A stretch of 64,000 nucleotides of DNA from Paenalcaligenes suwonensis (GCF_011290505.1 NZ_JAANPV010000001.1:609315-673314); one strand, 5' to 3'. Numbered from the stretch's first letter, positions 22,291 through 31,736 are shown. The notes: generated by a model not told the origin, from the letters alone. Translations and numbers: made by a program.

Positions 22291-23839
22291 ATTCTGGGTA
22301 CGCGGTGTGTACTAGCTGCTTTAAGACTTTTTTGGCTTGTTTCACATAATGTTGGCGGGTGGCGGTTAACCAGCCCAGTGCCCAGTTACGTTGCTCAGTA
22401 TCTTCTAGGTTTTGTTGGCACCATTCGTGGGTCACATCACAGTCGGTAATTTTGCCTAAAAAATGCTGGGTGTTGCGTAGGGCATCATATAAGGGCCGGT
22501 GTGATGAGGTACCTAAAAACTCTAAGCAGTAGCGCAAGGTTTTAATGCGATTACGTAGTCGGTGCTGTTGGCGTTGGCTTAGTTCAGCAAAATTTTGGCT
22601 GCGTAACTGAATAGATTGCAGTTGAGCTCGCAATACAGCGTGCAGAGCTAAATAAGGCTTAGCCTGTACCGCATCGGTTTCTTCGGGAAGTAGGCTTTGA
22701 CCGCTGAGCAGTTGAGCCAGATTGTTGAGTAAACAGCGCTGGAACTCGGGGCTAGCGGCTAACTGCTGTATTTCAGCATTCGTGCTGGCGGTAGTGGGCA
22801 AAATCAGTGCCGGGCCGGGTAAGCCTGCAAGCATCAGTCTGGGCAGTGTTTCAAGACTAAGTAGGTCAGAGTCCCTCGCTGCGCCAAATAAGGCAAAGAA
22901 GGGGCGCATTTCGCGTGTAGCAGCTTGTTCGGCGGTGCTCATCCATGGGCTGAACAATCGGCGGCAGGAACGTAATCTACGCATGCCTACTCGCATTAAC
23001 GCCAAATTAGTGGCTTGTTGCTCTTCATCGGCTTCATGTCCGTCAATGCCAGCCAATAGCGAGGCATTACGAATGATTTGACCCAAATACAGTAAGGCGC
23101 TGTCCACATAACCTTGCTGCAGGTCGTGAATAGCCGGAAAGGCGTGTGAGTGTAGTCGGTAAGCGGGGTATAGCGCAGTATGCAGAGCGTCGTCGCTGGT
23201 TGCGCCACTGTCTACGACTTGCGCCAAGATATCGCCGCGTTCAGATTTACTGCGCAAGTCTATCACCAGTCCAAAGCGCTCTAGCCATTCAGAACTAAGC
23301 TGAAAAATGCTGGAAACCTCACCTTCAATGAGTTCAAACTCAATTTCATGGACTGGGAGTTGATAGTGACCGGCTTGAATAAAGCCGTTGTCTAGCGCGA
23401 TTTCTACAGTAGAGCCGTTGCAGTCAAGGCGTACATGATGGCGTTCAATACGCGTTTCATAGCGCGGCGCTAAGGCAGGGGCGTGCTGTAGCACGGCTGA
23501 TGCTGCCTCTATGTTGTCATACAGGGTTAAATCCAGCGTAGGCGTAGGGCGTACGTGGTTGTATTCCAGCTTCGATAATTCATCGGGGCCGGCAGTCTTT
23601 AAGGTCTGAACCCACTGGTCGCCCTCTAGGCGCAATCGCAGTGCCGTGCGTGCTTTGGCCAGCGCCCGAGTTGGCGTGTCAAAGTAAATAGCATGTAGGG
23701 GTTGGAGGGAAGGGTTTAATGCTGCAACCTGTTCCAGTAGCCCCTTCCGGCTCTGCTCAGGCACATACAGTTTCAGCTCGCGTTCTAGCACAGGGATAAC
23801 AAAAGTGTTGGGTTGATGAGTGATATTGGCACACGCCAT
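22289..23839 (-). CDS. CYTH and CHAD domain-containing protein
   Basis: A 516-residue two-domain protein. The N-terminal CYTH (triphosphate tunnel) domain starts with the EREL-type motif VLERELKLYV (ExExK pattern) and has RTALRLRLEGDQWVQTLKT. The C-terminal CHAD domain is helical with conserved His/Arg: NLALMRVGMRRLRSCRRLF and QQHRLRNRIKTLRYCLEF. CHAD domains bind polyphosphate and CYTH domains often act as inorganic triphosphatases, so a role in polyphosphate metabolism is likely but inferred. Translation signals at the listed ATG are weak, and a GTG 16 codons in is an alternative. Confidence 0.88.
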   Translation of the reverse strand: MACANITHQPNTFVIPVLERELKLYVPEQSRKGLLEQVAALNPSLQPLHAIYFDTPTRALAKARTALRLRLEGDQWVQTLKTAGPDELSKLEYNHVRPTPTLDLTLYDNIEAASAVLQHAPALAPRYETRIERHHVRLDCNGSTVEIALDNGFIQAGHYQLPVHEIEFELIEGEVSSIFQLSSEWLERFGLVIDLRSKSERGDILAQVVDSGATSDDALHTALYPAYRLHSHAFPAIHDLQQGYVDSALLYLGQIIRNASLLAGIDGHEADEEQQATNLALMRVGMRRLRSCRRLFSPWMSTAEQAATREMRPFFALFGAARDSDLLSLETLPRLMLAGLPGPALILPTTASTNAEIQQLAASPEFQRCLLNNLAQLLSGQSLLPEETDAVQAKPYLALHAVLRAQLQSIQLRSQNFAELSQRQQHRLRNRIKTLRYCLEFLGTSSHRPLYDALRNTQHFLGKITDCDVTHEWCQQNLEDTEQRNWALGWLTATRQHYVKQAKKVLKQLVHTAYPE

Positions 23840-23906
23840 CAGCGTATTGTACGAATTGGCCGTGCAAGCGCTAAAATGGAGCTATCTACTATAAAGCAGG
23901 AATGTC

Positions 23907-25079
23907 ATGAGTCATACATTACAGACAGAGCTTTCCGAAGCGGATATGCAACAAGCAATTTCATCCGTGACCGAGATCGTGGCTGAGCTACGGGCTGGTC
24001 GGATGGTGATTCTGGTCGACGAAGAAGATCGAGAGAACGAAGGCGACCTAGTGATGGCAGCTGAGTTCATCACGCCAGAGGCCATTAACTTCATGGTTAC
24101 CCATGCACGCGGCTTGGTGTGTTTGACCCTAACCGAAGAGCGTTGCCAACAACTGGATCTGCCCTTGATGGCTTCGCGTAATGGAACGCGTTTCGGTACT
24201 AACTTCACAGTTTCCATCGAGGCTGCCGAAGGTGTTGCTACCGGTATTTCGGCAGCAGATCGTGCGCGCACGATCAAAGCAGCAGTGGCACATGATGCTA
24301 AACCTGCTGATTTAGTACAGCCTGGGCATATTTTCCCAGTGAAAGCCGTCAATGGCGGTGTGTTGGTACGAGCTGGTCATACTGAGGCTGGTTGCGACTT
24401 AACTCGCATGGCTGGTTTGACCCCTGCCGCGGCTATCTGTGAAATCCTGAAACCCGACGGCAGCATGGCACGTTTGCCAGACCTCGTTGTGTTTGCACGC
24501 GAGCATGGTTTGAAGATTGGTACTATTGCCGACCTGATTCAATACCGTAGCGAGCATGAGTCCATGGTTGAGCGTTTGTTTGATAACGAACTGACCACAC
24601 CATGGGGGAAATTCCAAGCGGTTGGTTACCGTGATTTGGCGTCGGGTGCACTGCATTTAGCGTTGCAGCACGGCACGATTACACCCGAAACGGAAACGTT
24701 GGTGCGTGTACACGAACCAACAACTGTATTAGATTTGTTGTGCTCAGAAGGTAAAGAGCACAGCTGGACGGTTGCTGCTGCATTGGATGTGATTAAACAA
24801 TCCGAGGCAGGGGTAGTGGTACTGATGAACTGCCAAGGTGAAACAGAAGCGTTGTTCGAGCAGTTTGCAGCACGCCAAGCGGCAGCCTCGTCTACCGAGT
24901 CTGGCGAACAGCGTCAGCACCGTTATGATTTGCGTACCTATGGCATTGGGGCCCAAATTTTGCGTGATTTGAACGTGGGTAAGGCAAAATTGTTAGCCCG
25001 ACCACGTAAAATGCCAAGCATGGCAGGCTTTGCCCTGACCATTACGGGTTACTATAGCGAACCAACTCATTCTGCTTGA
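23907..25079 (+). CDS. ribB: 3,4-dihydroxy-2-butanone-4-phosphate synthase with degenerate GTP cyclohydrolase II-like domain
   Basis: A 390-residue protein laid out like RibBA. Residues about 15-215 are a full DHBP synthase domain with the acidic loop [27 protein letters not shown] and [15 protein letters not shown]. It converts ribulose 5-phosphate to the four-carbon riboflavin precursor. The C-terminal domain resembles GTP cyclohydrolase II ([35 protein letters not shown]) but lacks the three zinc Cys normally in the GDxFxSxRCDC region. It is therefore not expected to open GTP. This is the RibBX type described in some proteobacteria. It heads the riboflavin operon with ribH 14 bases downstream. 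Confidence 0.93.
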   Translation: MSHTLQTELSEADMQQAISSVTEIVAELRAGRMVILVDEEDRENEGDLVMAAEFITPEAINFMVTHARGLVCLTLTEERCQQLDLPLMASRNGTRFGTNFTVSIEAAEGVATGISAADRARTIKAAVAHDAKPADLVQPGHIFPVKAVNGGVLVRAGHTEAGCDLTRMAGLTPAAAICEILKPDGSMARLPDLVVFAREHGLKIGTIADLIQYRSEHESMVERLFDNELTTPWGKFQAVGYRDLASGALHLALQHGTITPETETLVRVHEPTTVLDLLCSEGKEHSWTVAAALDVIKQSEAGVVVLMNCQGETEALFEQFAARQAAASSTESGEQRQHRYDLRTYGIGAQILRDLNVGKAKLLARPRKMPSMAGFALTITGYYSEPTHSA

Positions 25080-25093
25080 TCGGAGCCGCCACT

Positions 25094-25612
25094 ATGAATC
25101 CTTATATCGTAAATCCTGACTTTAATGGCGAAGGCCTGCACATTGGTATTGTGCGTGCTCGTTTCAACGAAGAAATCGGTACAGCACAGCTGGAAGCGTG
25201 TGTGGCTGAACTGGTGGCCTTGGGTGTAGATGCGCGTGATATCACCGTACTGTCTATCCCAGGTGCTCTGGAAGCAGGTTTGATTTTGGCCCAAATGGCT
25301 GAAACGGGTGAATTCGATGCCTTAGTGGCATTGGGTGCTGTAATCCGTGGTGAAACCTACCACTTCGAGATTGTCAGTAATGAAAGCGCTGCGGCAATTA
25401 GCCGTGTGTCGTTGGAAATGGGCATGCCTATTGCCAACGGTATTCTGACTACCGAAAATGATGAACAAGCGCAGGTGCGCGCTGCTGAAAAAGGCCGTGA
25501 TTGTGCCCGTACAGCAGTAGAAATGGCCAATTTAATGGCATTGCTGGAACCCGACTTCGATGAAGAAGACGAGTTCGAAGAGGAAGAAGATTTTGACAAC
25601 GACGACGAATAA
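25094..25612 (+). CDS. ribH: 6,7-dimethyl-8-ribityllumazine synthase
   Basis: A 172-residue lumazine synthase from ATG 25094 (CGGAG upstream); a start at 25076 would overlap the ribB stop. Motifs include [12 protein letters not shown], the [12 protein letters not shown] segment, and the substrate/proton-relay region [21 protein letters not shown]. It condenses the DHBP and pyrimidine precursors to lumazine. The last 20 or so residues are almost wholly acidic (Asp/Glu/Phe), beyond the usual family end. This tail is encoded by the bases that contain the nusB start. Confidence 0.95.
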   Translation: MNPYIVNPDFNGEGLHIGIVRARFNEEIGTAQLEACVAELVALGVDARDITVLSIPGALEAGLILAQMAETGEFDALVALGAVIRGETYHFEIVSNESAAAISRVSLEMGMPIANGILTTENDEQAQVRAAEKGRDCARTAVEMANLMALLEPDFDEEDEFEEEEDFDNDDE

Positions 25613-26093
25613 AGCACCGGGCAGTAACGGTCGCCAAAACCCTACTCGCAGCGCCCGTAGACGGTCGCGCGAGTTTGCGTTGCAGGGGATCTATGCGTGG
25701 TTGATCCGTGGTGTAGATGGCACGCGCGAAGCGGGTGCCATCGATGCCCACATACGTGGTGAAGAATACTTTAACGACGCCGATGCGCAGTGGTATCACA
25801 CGCTGTTTTACGGGGTAATCCAAGAAGCACCTGAACTGCGCGAGCAGTTTATGCCGCATGTGGATCGTCCTTTAGAAGAGCTGTCTCCTATTGAGCACGG
25901 AATTTTACTGTTGGGTAGCTACGAGTTAGCCCATCATGTAGAAGTGCCTTATCGTGTTGCTATCAACGAAGCTGTTGAGTTGGCAAAAGAGTTTGGTGGC
26001 ACCGATGGCTTTAAGTTCGTGAATGGTGTTCTAGACCGTGTAGCAGCGGCAGTACGTCCTGCTGAAGTGAAGAAATACCAGAATCGCAGCTGA
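25593..26093 (+). CDS. nusB: Transcription antitermination factor
   Basis: A NusB protein of about 166 residues, overlapping the 3' end of ribH in another frame. The TTG at 25593 has a GAGGA Shine-Dalgarno at good spacing; an ATG at 25560 has none and would add a Lys/Arg-rich stretch that is only the out-of-frame image of the RibH acidic tail. The family core is [36 protein letters not shown] and [34 protein letters not shown]. NusB joins NusE(S10) on boxA RNA to prevent termination in rRNA operons. The ribH-nusB coupling is common. Confidence 0.92.
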   Translation: MTTTTNKAPGSNGRQNPTRSARRRSREFALQGIYAWLIRGVDGTREAGAIDAHIRGEEYFNDADAQWYHTLFYGVIQEAPELREQFMPHVDRPLEELSPIEHGILLLGSYELAHHVEVPYRVAINEAVELAKEFGGTDGFKFVNGVLDRVAAAVRPAEVKKYQNRS

Positions 26094-26094
26094 G

Positions 26095-27054
26095 TTGCCC
26101 AAAGAATTTGATCTAATCGCACAGTATTTCACCCGTCCTGCCCCTGAAAAAATGGTAGGTGTGGGTGACGACTGTGCGATTTTTTCATTGCGCGCTGGCT
26201 ACGATATGGCCACCAGTACCGACTTGTTGCTGGAAGGGCGGCACTTTTTCTCGGATGTGGATCCCTATTTATTGGGGCGCAAAGCGTTAGCGGTCAACCT
26301 GTCAGATTTGGCAGCAGCTGGTGCATCAGCACGTGCGTGCTTGTTGAGTTTGGCATTGCCTTCAGTAGACGAAGCGTGGCTGGCAGCATTTAGCCGTGGC
26401 TTCTTAGAAATGGCCGATGCGTATTGCTGTCCTTTAATTGGTGGCGATACCACGCGATCGTTAGATCACATCACCATAGGTGTGACAGTGATGGGTGAAG
26501 TCCCGTCAGGCAAGGCTTTGCTCCGTAGTCATGCCCACATTGATGATGATATTTGGGTCAGTGATTACTTAGGTGCGGCCGATTTGGCGCTACGCTATTT
26601 AAGCGGTAGTTTGCCAATGGATGCACAGCGATTACACGATTCCAGAGCGGCGTTGGAAAACCCGGCCCCTCCCGTGGCATTTGCCCAGCACCTACCCGGT
26701 GTGGCACATGCTGCTATTGATATATCAGATGGTCTTGCACAAGATTTAGGCCATATTTTAAAAGCTAGCCAATGCGGTGCAGAGGTGCACTGGCCCATGC
26801 TTCCTGTGCATGCTGCGCTACACGGGTTGCCATTGCCTTTGCAGCAGGAAGCGGTATTAGCAGGGGGCGATGTGTTTCAGTTGTGCTTTACAGCGGCACC
26901 GGCACAGCGAGAAAAGTTGCAGGCCTTAGCTGCCGAGCACCAGATTGCATTGCACCGCATAGGGCGTATTATCAGTGGCGCTGGTCTACGTGTGCTAGAC
27001 CAAGCAGGCCAACCTATTCTATTAGCTCATCAGGGGTTTGATCATTTTGCCTGA
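26095..27054 (+). CDS. thiL: Thiamine-monophosphate kinase
   Basis: A 319-residue kinase forming the active cofactor thiamine diphosphate. Family motifs: EFDLIAQYFTRP at the N-terminus, GVGDDCAIF, STDLLLEGRHF, LSDLAAAGASARACLLSLALP, GGDTTRS and DISDGLAQDLGHI. A TTG one base after the nusB stop is the only reasonable start, because an in-frame TGA lies shortly upstream. It completes the thiamine steps represented by thiD and thiG earlier in the window. Confidence 0.94.
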   Translation: MPKEFDLIAQYFTRPAPEKMVGVGDDCAIFSLRAGYDMATSTDLLLEGRHFFSDVDPYLLGRKALAVNLSDLAAAGASARACLLSLALPSVDEAWLAAFSRGFLEMADAYCCPLIGGDTTRSLDHITIGVTVMGEVPSGKALLRSHAHIDDDIWVSDYLGAADLALRYLSGSLPMDAQRLHDSRAALENPAPPVAFAQHLPGVAHAAIDISDGLAQDLGHILKASQCGAEVHWPMLPVHAALHGLPLPLQQEAVLAGGDVFQLCFTAAPAQREKLQALAAEHQIALHRIGRIISGAGLRVLDQAGQPILLAHQGFDHFA

Positions 27055-27080
27055 TGACGCCTGTGCTACAGGAAATAAGC

Positions 27081-27587
27081 ATGGTTAAAGATTACTCTCA
27101 ACAATCCCGTCCCTCACTACGTTGGGTGTTTGAGCGTCCCGAACGCATTATCGCTTTTGGTTTTGGTAGTGGTGTGATTTATCCCGGACCAGGCACCTGG
27201 GGCACCGTATTGGGCTGGGGGCTTTGGGCAGTATTGGGCCAGTTTCTGCCGTTGTCGGTGGCGCTGATTGTGGGTGTGGTCGCGTTTATCGTGGGCTGCT
27301 GGGTAAGTCAGAAAGTTGGCGATGAATTGGGTGAGCCCGACCACAGCGGGATGAATTGGGATGAGGCGGTCGCTATTTGGTTGGTGTTGTGTTTTACGCC
27401 AGCGGGCTTCTGGGCGCAGTTGTGCGCATTTATTCTGTTCCGCTTTTTTGATATTGTTAAGCCAGAGCCTATTCGCTTCTTGGATCGCCGTTTTAAAGGT
27501 GGTTTCGGGGTGATGTTGGACGATTTACTTGCTGCGCTATATGTAGTGATCATCATGGCGCTATTGGTACGTTTCGAGGTGTTCTAA
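27081..27587 (+). CDS. pgpA: Phosphatidylglycerophosphatase A
   Basis: A 168-residue inner-membrane phosphatase giving phosphatidylglycerol. I use ATG 27081, with AGGAAA upstream; an ATG at 27054 overlaps the thiL stop but lacks a ribosome site. The conserved N-terminal IIAFGFGSGVIYPGPGTWGT, NWDEAVAIWLVL, RFFDIVKPEPIRFLDRRFKGGFGVMLDDLLAA and several membrane helices mark the family. It follows thiL and precedes pncC, the usual proteobacterial order. Confidence 0.93.
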   Translation: MVKDYSQQSRPSLRWVFERPERIIAFGFGSGVIYPGPGTWGTVLGWGLWAVLGQFLPLSVALIVGVVAFIVGCWVSQKVGDELGEPDHSGMNWDEAVAIWLVLCFTPAGFWAQLCAFILFRFFDIVKPEPIRFLDRRFKGGFGVMLDDLLAALYVVIIMALLVRFEVF

Positions 27588-28085
27588 ATGCTGAATACAT
27601 CCCTTCATGATCTAGCTACAGCGTTGGGCGACAAGCTCATGCGCGAAAAAATGTTCTTGGCGACGGCTGAGTCCTGCACTGGTGGTTTAGTGGCGGGCGC
27701 GTGTACTGCTATTGCCGGTTCTAGCAATTGGTTTGAGCGTGGTTATGTGACTTACAGCAACGAAGCCAAGCAGGAAGATCTAGGTGTCAGCACAGATACC
27801 TTAGAGCGCTTTGGTGCTGTCAGTGAAGAAACCGCCATGGAAATGGCAGCAGGTGTGCTGGCTGTTGTGCCTAAGGCCGATCTTGCTATCTCTACGACGG
27901 GTATAGCAGGACCGGGAGGGGCAACGGCGGGTAAGCCTGTGGGTATGGTGTGTTTTGCGGTAGCCAGACGCACGGATGAAGGCGTGTCGGCTCGCGCTTA
28001 TACCCAGACTTTTGATGGCGATAGAACACAAGTACGTGAACAGGCTGTGCAATTTATTTTGCACAGCGCTTTCACGTCACTTTAA
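27588..28085 (+). CDS. pncC: Nicotinamide-nucleotide amidohydrolase, CinA C-terminal family
   Basis: A 165-residue stand-alone CinA C-terminal domain that deamidates NMN to NaMN in pyridine nucleotide recycling. Key motifs are LATAESCTGGLVAGACTAIAGSS with the catalytic Ser, RGYVTYSNEAKQEDLGVS, and STTGIAGPGGATAGKPVGMV. The start codon directly abuts the pgpA stop. It is the last gene of the ribB operon and converges on pyrF with a 3-base gap. Confidence 0.93.
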   Translation: MLNTSLHDLATALGDKLMREKMFLATAESCTGGLVAGACTAIAGSSNWFERGYVTYSNEAKQEDLGVSTDTLERFGAVSEETAMEMAAGVLAVVPKADLAISTTGIAGPGGATAGKPVGMVCFAVARRTDEGVSARAYTQTFDGDRTQVREQAVQFILHSAFTSL

Positions 28086-28088
28086 GTG

Positions 28089-28913
28089 TTAACGGCCGCG
28101 TGCTTGATTGATAGCGTCGCGGGTTTGGCGAGCCGCCTGTGCAGCGGCTTCGCGCCAGTCTTCGCCTTGGCTAGCGTACAAAATGGCGCGTGATGAGTTA
28201 ATCATCATGCCATTGCCTGTGCTGCTAGCACCCGCTACAACCGTAGCAGGAATATCGCCACCTTGAGCGCCAATGCCAGGAATCAGCAAAGGCATATCCC
28301 CTACGTGTTGTCGTACCGCAGCAATTTCTTCGGGGAAAGTCGCCCCAACGACCAAACCACACTGCCCATTTTTGTTCCACTTGTTAGCGACCAGTTCTGC
28401 GACATGCAGGTACAACGGTTGGCCGTTTTCCAGTTTTAAAAATTGCAGATCAGAACCACCAGCATTTGAGGTGCGACACAGCACGATCACACCTTTTTCT
28501 TCCCATTCTAGGTAGGGCTCTACGGAGTCAAAACCCATGTATGGGTTTACGGTCACCGCATCCGCTTGGTAACGGCCAAAGGCTTCTAGTGCGTAGTGGT
28601 TGGCAGTGGAGCCTATGTCGCCACGTTTGGCATCCAGCACTATAGGCAACCAAGGGTAATGCTCGCGCACGTATTGGCACAGCTCTTCTAACTGCGCTTC
28701 GGCCGCATCGGAAGCAAAGTACGCAATTTGTGGTTTGATACCGCACGCATATTCAGCTGTCGCATCGACGATTTGGCGACAAAACTCAAAAATGGCATTA
28801 GGACGCTCACGCAGTTCAGCAGGAAAGCGGTTGGGGTCAGGGTCTAAGCCCACCATCAACAGTGAATTGGTCTGATTCCAGGCGTGTTCTAGTTTGGCGT
28901 TGAAGGTGTTCAT
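28089..28913 (-). CDS. pyrF: Orotidine 5'-phosphate decarboxylase
   Basis: A 274-residue OMP decarboxylase of the longer (type 2) class, giving UMP in pyrimidine synthesis. The catalytic signature is [17 protein letters not shown] with the Asp-Lys-Asp pattern. Also visible are [12 protein letters not shown] near the start, [14 protein letters not shown], and the phosphate-binding [11 protein letters not shown]. It stands alone; a terminator for the upstream TauE-type gene lies just before its start. Confidence 0.95.
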   Translation of the reverse strand: MNTFNAKLEHAWNQTNSLLMVGLDPDPNRFPAELRERPNAIFEFCRQIVDATAEYACGIKPQIAYFASDAAEAQLEELCQYVREHYPWLPIVLDAKRGDIGSTANHYALEAFGRYQADAVTVNPYMGFDSVEPYLEWEEKGVIVLCRTSNAGGSDLQFLKLENGQPLYLHVAELVANKWNKNGQCGLVVGATFPEEIAAVRQHVGDMPLLIPGIGAQGGDIPATVVAGASSTGNGMMINSSRAILYASQGEDWREAAAQAARQTRDAINQARGR

Positions 28914-28933
28914 GTGTAGGCGTGGCGTAGTCT

Positions 28934-28962
28934 AAAGAAAGGCACCAACTAAGGTTGGTGCC
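28934..28962 (-). terminator. Terminator downstream of the TauE/SafE gene
   Basis: On the minus strand, GGCACCAAC/GTTGGTGCC stem with a 4-base loop followed by TTTCTTT, between the permease stop and the pyrF start. Confidence 0.8.
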
Positions 28963-29057
28963 TGTTGCATGAGCATCCATTATAAGACAAAGCCTTGCGC
29001 CTGGCATGGCGGTACGATAGGAGCTAGGCGGATCTGCCCTTTTTGTGGTGTGTAGGG

Positions 29058-29867
29058 TCACACCGCAATCATGACGCCTAAAACCATGCACAGCAGCAAG
29101 ATATAAATTTTGGCGTGAATACGATCGGGGATGCGGCCTATCCACCGGGCAGCGACACGAATGCCTATCCATGAGCCTGCTACCAAGATTATGCAAGCCG
29201 CCACGTCTACATAACCTATATGCCAAGAGCCTAGTGAGACGTGCTCTCTGGATGCCAAAATCATGTAGGTTAAGGTGCCGGATATCGCCATGGGCAGTGA
29301 TAAGGGGTTTGCCATCGCTGTGGCGCTAGTCATGCTGGCACCGCGTCTACGCATGAGGGGTACCGTCATGACACTACCTCCTACGCCTAGTAATGCGGCA
29401 AAGCCACCAATAATGATTCCTAATGAGGCTGTTTGGGCGGTAGACATAGGACGTATGTTATTTTGGCTTTCGTGCATAAAGCCGGGCCTAAACACGCTAT
29501 CTAGGATGGTGAGTAGCAAGTAAATAATAAATGCCCATCGTAGCCACGACGCGTTCAGATTCAGTGCTGCGGTTGCTCCCAGTACCGCTCCTATTGCGAT
29601 GTACAGCATAAAAGGACGTATAAGGTCCCAGCGGAGTGTGCCAGCGATAAAGTGGCGGCGTGTTGCCAAGCCGGTACCAAAGATCATGACGCAGGTAGAG
29701 GTGGCAACAGCAATATGCATGGCCGCCTGACCTATTTCGCTTTGGGTACCGTGCAGGGCAATCAGTAGGGTATAGAGTAGTGGTACGACGATAAAGCCAC
29801 CACCAAAACCAAATAGCACCGTCGTGACACCAGTCAGCAAACCAAAGCCTAAAAGCAGCCAATACAT
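29058..29867 (-). CDS. TauE/SafE-family sulfite/organoanion permease
   Basis: A 269-residue membrane protein with about eight hydrophobic helices and the family's duplicated Gly/Pro motif (VTTVLFGFGGGFIVVPLL and IGGFAALLGVGGSVMTVPLM). The start is ATG 29867 with GAGG upstream; the TTG four codons earlier is part of that Shine-Dalgarno region. Family members move sulfite, sulfonates or sulfoacetate; the substrate is unknown here. It is divergent from an AraC regulator that probably controls it. Confidence 0.88.
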   Translation of the reverse strand: MYWLLLGFGLLTGVTTVLFGFGGGFIVVPLLYTLLIALHGTQSEIGQAAMHIAVATSTCVMIFGTGLATRRHFIAGTLRWDLIRPFMLYIAIGAVLGATAALNLNASWLRWAFIIYLLLTILDSVFRPGFMHESQNNIRPMSTAQTASLGIIIGGFAALLGVGGSVMTVPLMRRRGASMTSATAMANPLSLPMAISGTLTYMILASREHVSLGSWHIGYVDVAACIILVAGSWIGIRVAARWIGRIPDRIHAKIYILLLCMVLGVMIAV

Positions 29868-29969
29868 GGGAAACCTCAAGAATCAAAACTGTACTATAGG
29901 CAACTACTATCTGGCTTGCTTTCGCTTATTGGTCAATAATGATTGAATTTCGGCCAAATAGAGAAAGTG

Positions 29970-30746
29970 ATGCACAACGTACGATTAAGTGAGGTAGATG
30001 CAGTAGATCGCCCTGTACTGGCTATAGGTACGGACTATCTGCCAGGCACGTTGCTGGATACGCATAGTCACCGTAGAGCACAGATGCTGTATGGCATGAG
30101 CGGCTTGATGGAGGTGGAAACCGAGGTGGGGGCATGGGTGATACCGCCGTACAGTGGTGTGTGGATTCCAGCGGGGCAACCGCATCGTGTACGCATGCAA
30201 GGTGTAAGTACACGTAGTTTGTACATAGAGCCAGATGCCGTGCCTAGGGGAACCTTGCAATGTGAAGCCCTAATAATTTCGCCGTTACTGCACCATTTAT
30301 TATTGGCCTCGGTAGAGGTGCCCGCGTTGTACGAACTTAACGGGCGTGATGGTGCGTTGATGCAGTTGTTGTTGTACGAAGTGGGTCGTGCGCCAGCTAT
30401 CCCCGTTTTTGCGCCATTACCCTATGACACGATGCTGGCACAGCATTGCAGGCGGTTTTTACACCAGCCCAGTATTCAATCTACACCCCAAGATTGGGCT
30501 GACGCATTGCATCAAAGTTTGCGTACTTTCACCCGTTTTTTCAGACAGCAAACAGGTATGTCCTTTGGTGAGTGGCGAAAACAGGCGTGTTTGATGGCGG
30601 CGTTAGCACACTTATCCACAGGGCAAACGGTGACGCAAATCGCATTGGATTTAGGCTATGAAAGCCCTGCGGCCTTTTCTGCTATGTTTAAAAAACAGTT
30701 GGGGCGTGCGCCCTCTACGTTTATGCAGTCAGACAGCCCTGTGTAG
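29970..30746 (+). CDS. AraC-family transcriptional regulator with N-terminal cupin domain
   Basis: A regulator of about 258 residues. The N-terminal half is a cupin sensing domain (DTHSHRRAQMLYGMSGLMEVETEVGAWVIPPYSGVWIPAGQPHRVRM). The C-terminal half carries two helix-turn-helix motifs (QSLRTFTRFFRQQTGMSFGEWRKQ and GQTVTQIALDLGYESPAAFSAMFKKQLG). It resembles NimR-like regulators of single exporters. The ATG at 29970, with GAGA upstream, is preferred to a TTG at 29943. The roughly 100-base divergent spacer with the permease suggests local control of it. Confidence 0.9.
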   Translation: MHNVRLSEVDAVDRPVLAIGTDYLPGTLLDTHSHRRAQMLYGMSGLMEVETEVGAWVIPPYSGVWIPAGQPHRVRMQGVSTRSLYIEPDAVPRGTLQCEALIISPLLHHLLLASVEVPALYELNGRDGALMQLLLYEVGRAPAIPVFAPLPYDTMLAQHCRRFLHQPSIQSTPQDWADALHQSLRTFTRFFRQQTGMSFGEWRKQACLMAALAHLSTGQTVTQIALDLGYESPAAFSAMFKKQLGRAPSTFMQSDSPV

Positions 30747-30761
30747 AAGGTTGCAGACGGA

Positions 30762-31520
30762 CTATTTTTCTTCGTCGCGCAAGGTGAGTACTTTGACGCC
30801 AGTGCGTGTGACGGCAACGGTATGTTCAAACTGCGCAGAAAGCTTTCCGTCATCGGTCACGACTGTCCAACCATCGTGTTCGGTGTACACGTCACGTCGG
30901 CCTTGATTCACCATAGGCTCAATCGTAAAGACCATACCTTCTTTTAAGGTTTGCCCCGTTTTGGGCTTACCCCAATGCAATACGTCTGGTTGTTCGTGCA
31001 TTTCTTTGCCAATACCATGGCCACAATACTCTCGGACTATAGAGTAGCCATGCAGGCGAGCATGACGTTCGATGGCGTAGCCTATATCTCCTAGTCTGGC
31101 GCCAGGGCGTACAGCATGAATGCCTTTCCACATGGCTTCGTAGGTGATTTGCACTAACTTTTTAGCAGCGGGTGATACGTTACCCACTAGGTAGGTTTTG
31201 CTAGAGTCGGCGATATAGCCATTTTTCTCTAGGGTGATATCAAAATTAACGATGTCACCGTCTTTAAGTATTACCGAGGATGATGGCACGCCATGGCACA
31301 CCACATGGTTGGGGGACGAGTTTAGCGAGTACGCAAAGCCATATTGGCCTTTGCTAGCAGGGCGCGCTTGCAGAGTGTGGATGATGAAGTGATCTACAAG
31401 GTCATTTACCTGCATGGTAGACATGCCTAGCAGATTGTAGGTATCTAGGTGAGCAAACACCGAAGCAAGCAACCTGCCTGATTCGGCCATGAGTGCGATT
31501 TCTTCTGGGCTTTTAATCAT
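30762..31520 (-). CDS. map: Type I methionine aminopeptidase
   Basis: A 252-residue metallopeptidase that removes the initiator Met. All five metal ligands are visible: Asp in VNFDITLEKNG and IADSSKTY, His in GHGIGKEMHEQP, Glu in FTIEPMVNQG, and Glu in SAQFEHTVAVT. The substrate His is in NHVVCHGVP. The gene is translationally coupled (ATGA overlap) to a ParD-like protein rather than standing before rpsB, the place of the housekeeping map in many bacteria. It may therefore be a second copy; this cannot be judged from the window. Confidence 0.95.
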   Translation of the reverse strand: MIKSPEEIALMAESGRLLASVFAHLDTYNLLGMSTMQVNDLVDHFIIHTLQARPASKGQYGFAYSLNSSPNHVVCHGVPSSSVILKDGDIVNFDITLEKNGYIADSSKTYLVGNVSPAAKKLVQITYEAMWKGIHAVRPGARLGDIGYAIERHARLHGYSIVREYCGHGIGKEMHEQPDVLHWGKPKTGQTLKEGMVFTIEPMVNQGRRDVYTEHDGWTVVTDDGKLSAQFEHTVAVTRTGVKVLTLRDEEK

Positions 31521-31729
31521 AAGCCAGTTCCACTTACTGCATGTGGGTCTACGCCGGCGGCCTGAAGTTCGCGGGCGACTAGATCATTAAATGGCACCGT
31601 GGGGTTCATTTCACAGAGCATGCCCATTTTGATCCAGAAAGCAGCTTGAGCGTTGATAGACCTGCAGGCGACAGCGCTGGCTTTACGCAGTTGATCGTGC
31701 AGTTCATCGTCAATATTTACTATACCCAT
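31517..31729 (-). CDS. ParD-like small DNA-binding protein
   Basis: A 70-residue protein with a predicted ribbon-helix-helix start: beta strand GIVNIDDELHDQLR then helices KASAVACRSINAQAAFWIKMGM. This resembles the ParD-like family seen next to methionine aminopeptidase genes in proteobacteria. Its stop overlaps the map start by 4 bases, so the two are made together. Immediately upstream are two palindromes overlapping its likely promoter, which suggests it represses its own operon. No ParE toxin is encoded nearby; map occupies the toxin position. Confidence 0.8.
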   Translation of the reverse strand: MGIVNIDDELHDQLRKASAVACRSINAQAAFWIKMGMLCEMNPTVPFNDLVARELQAAGVDPHAVSGTGL

Positions 31730-31736
31730 ACCTTAC

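Noticed and set aside
25560..25592. ATG at 25560 as the nusB start
   Set aside because: No Shine-Dalgarno, and the added Lys/Arg-rich residues are simply the shifted reading of the RibH acidic tail; TTG 25593 has a good ribosome site.
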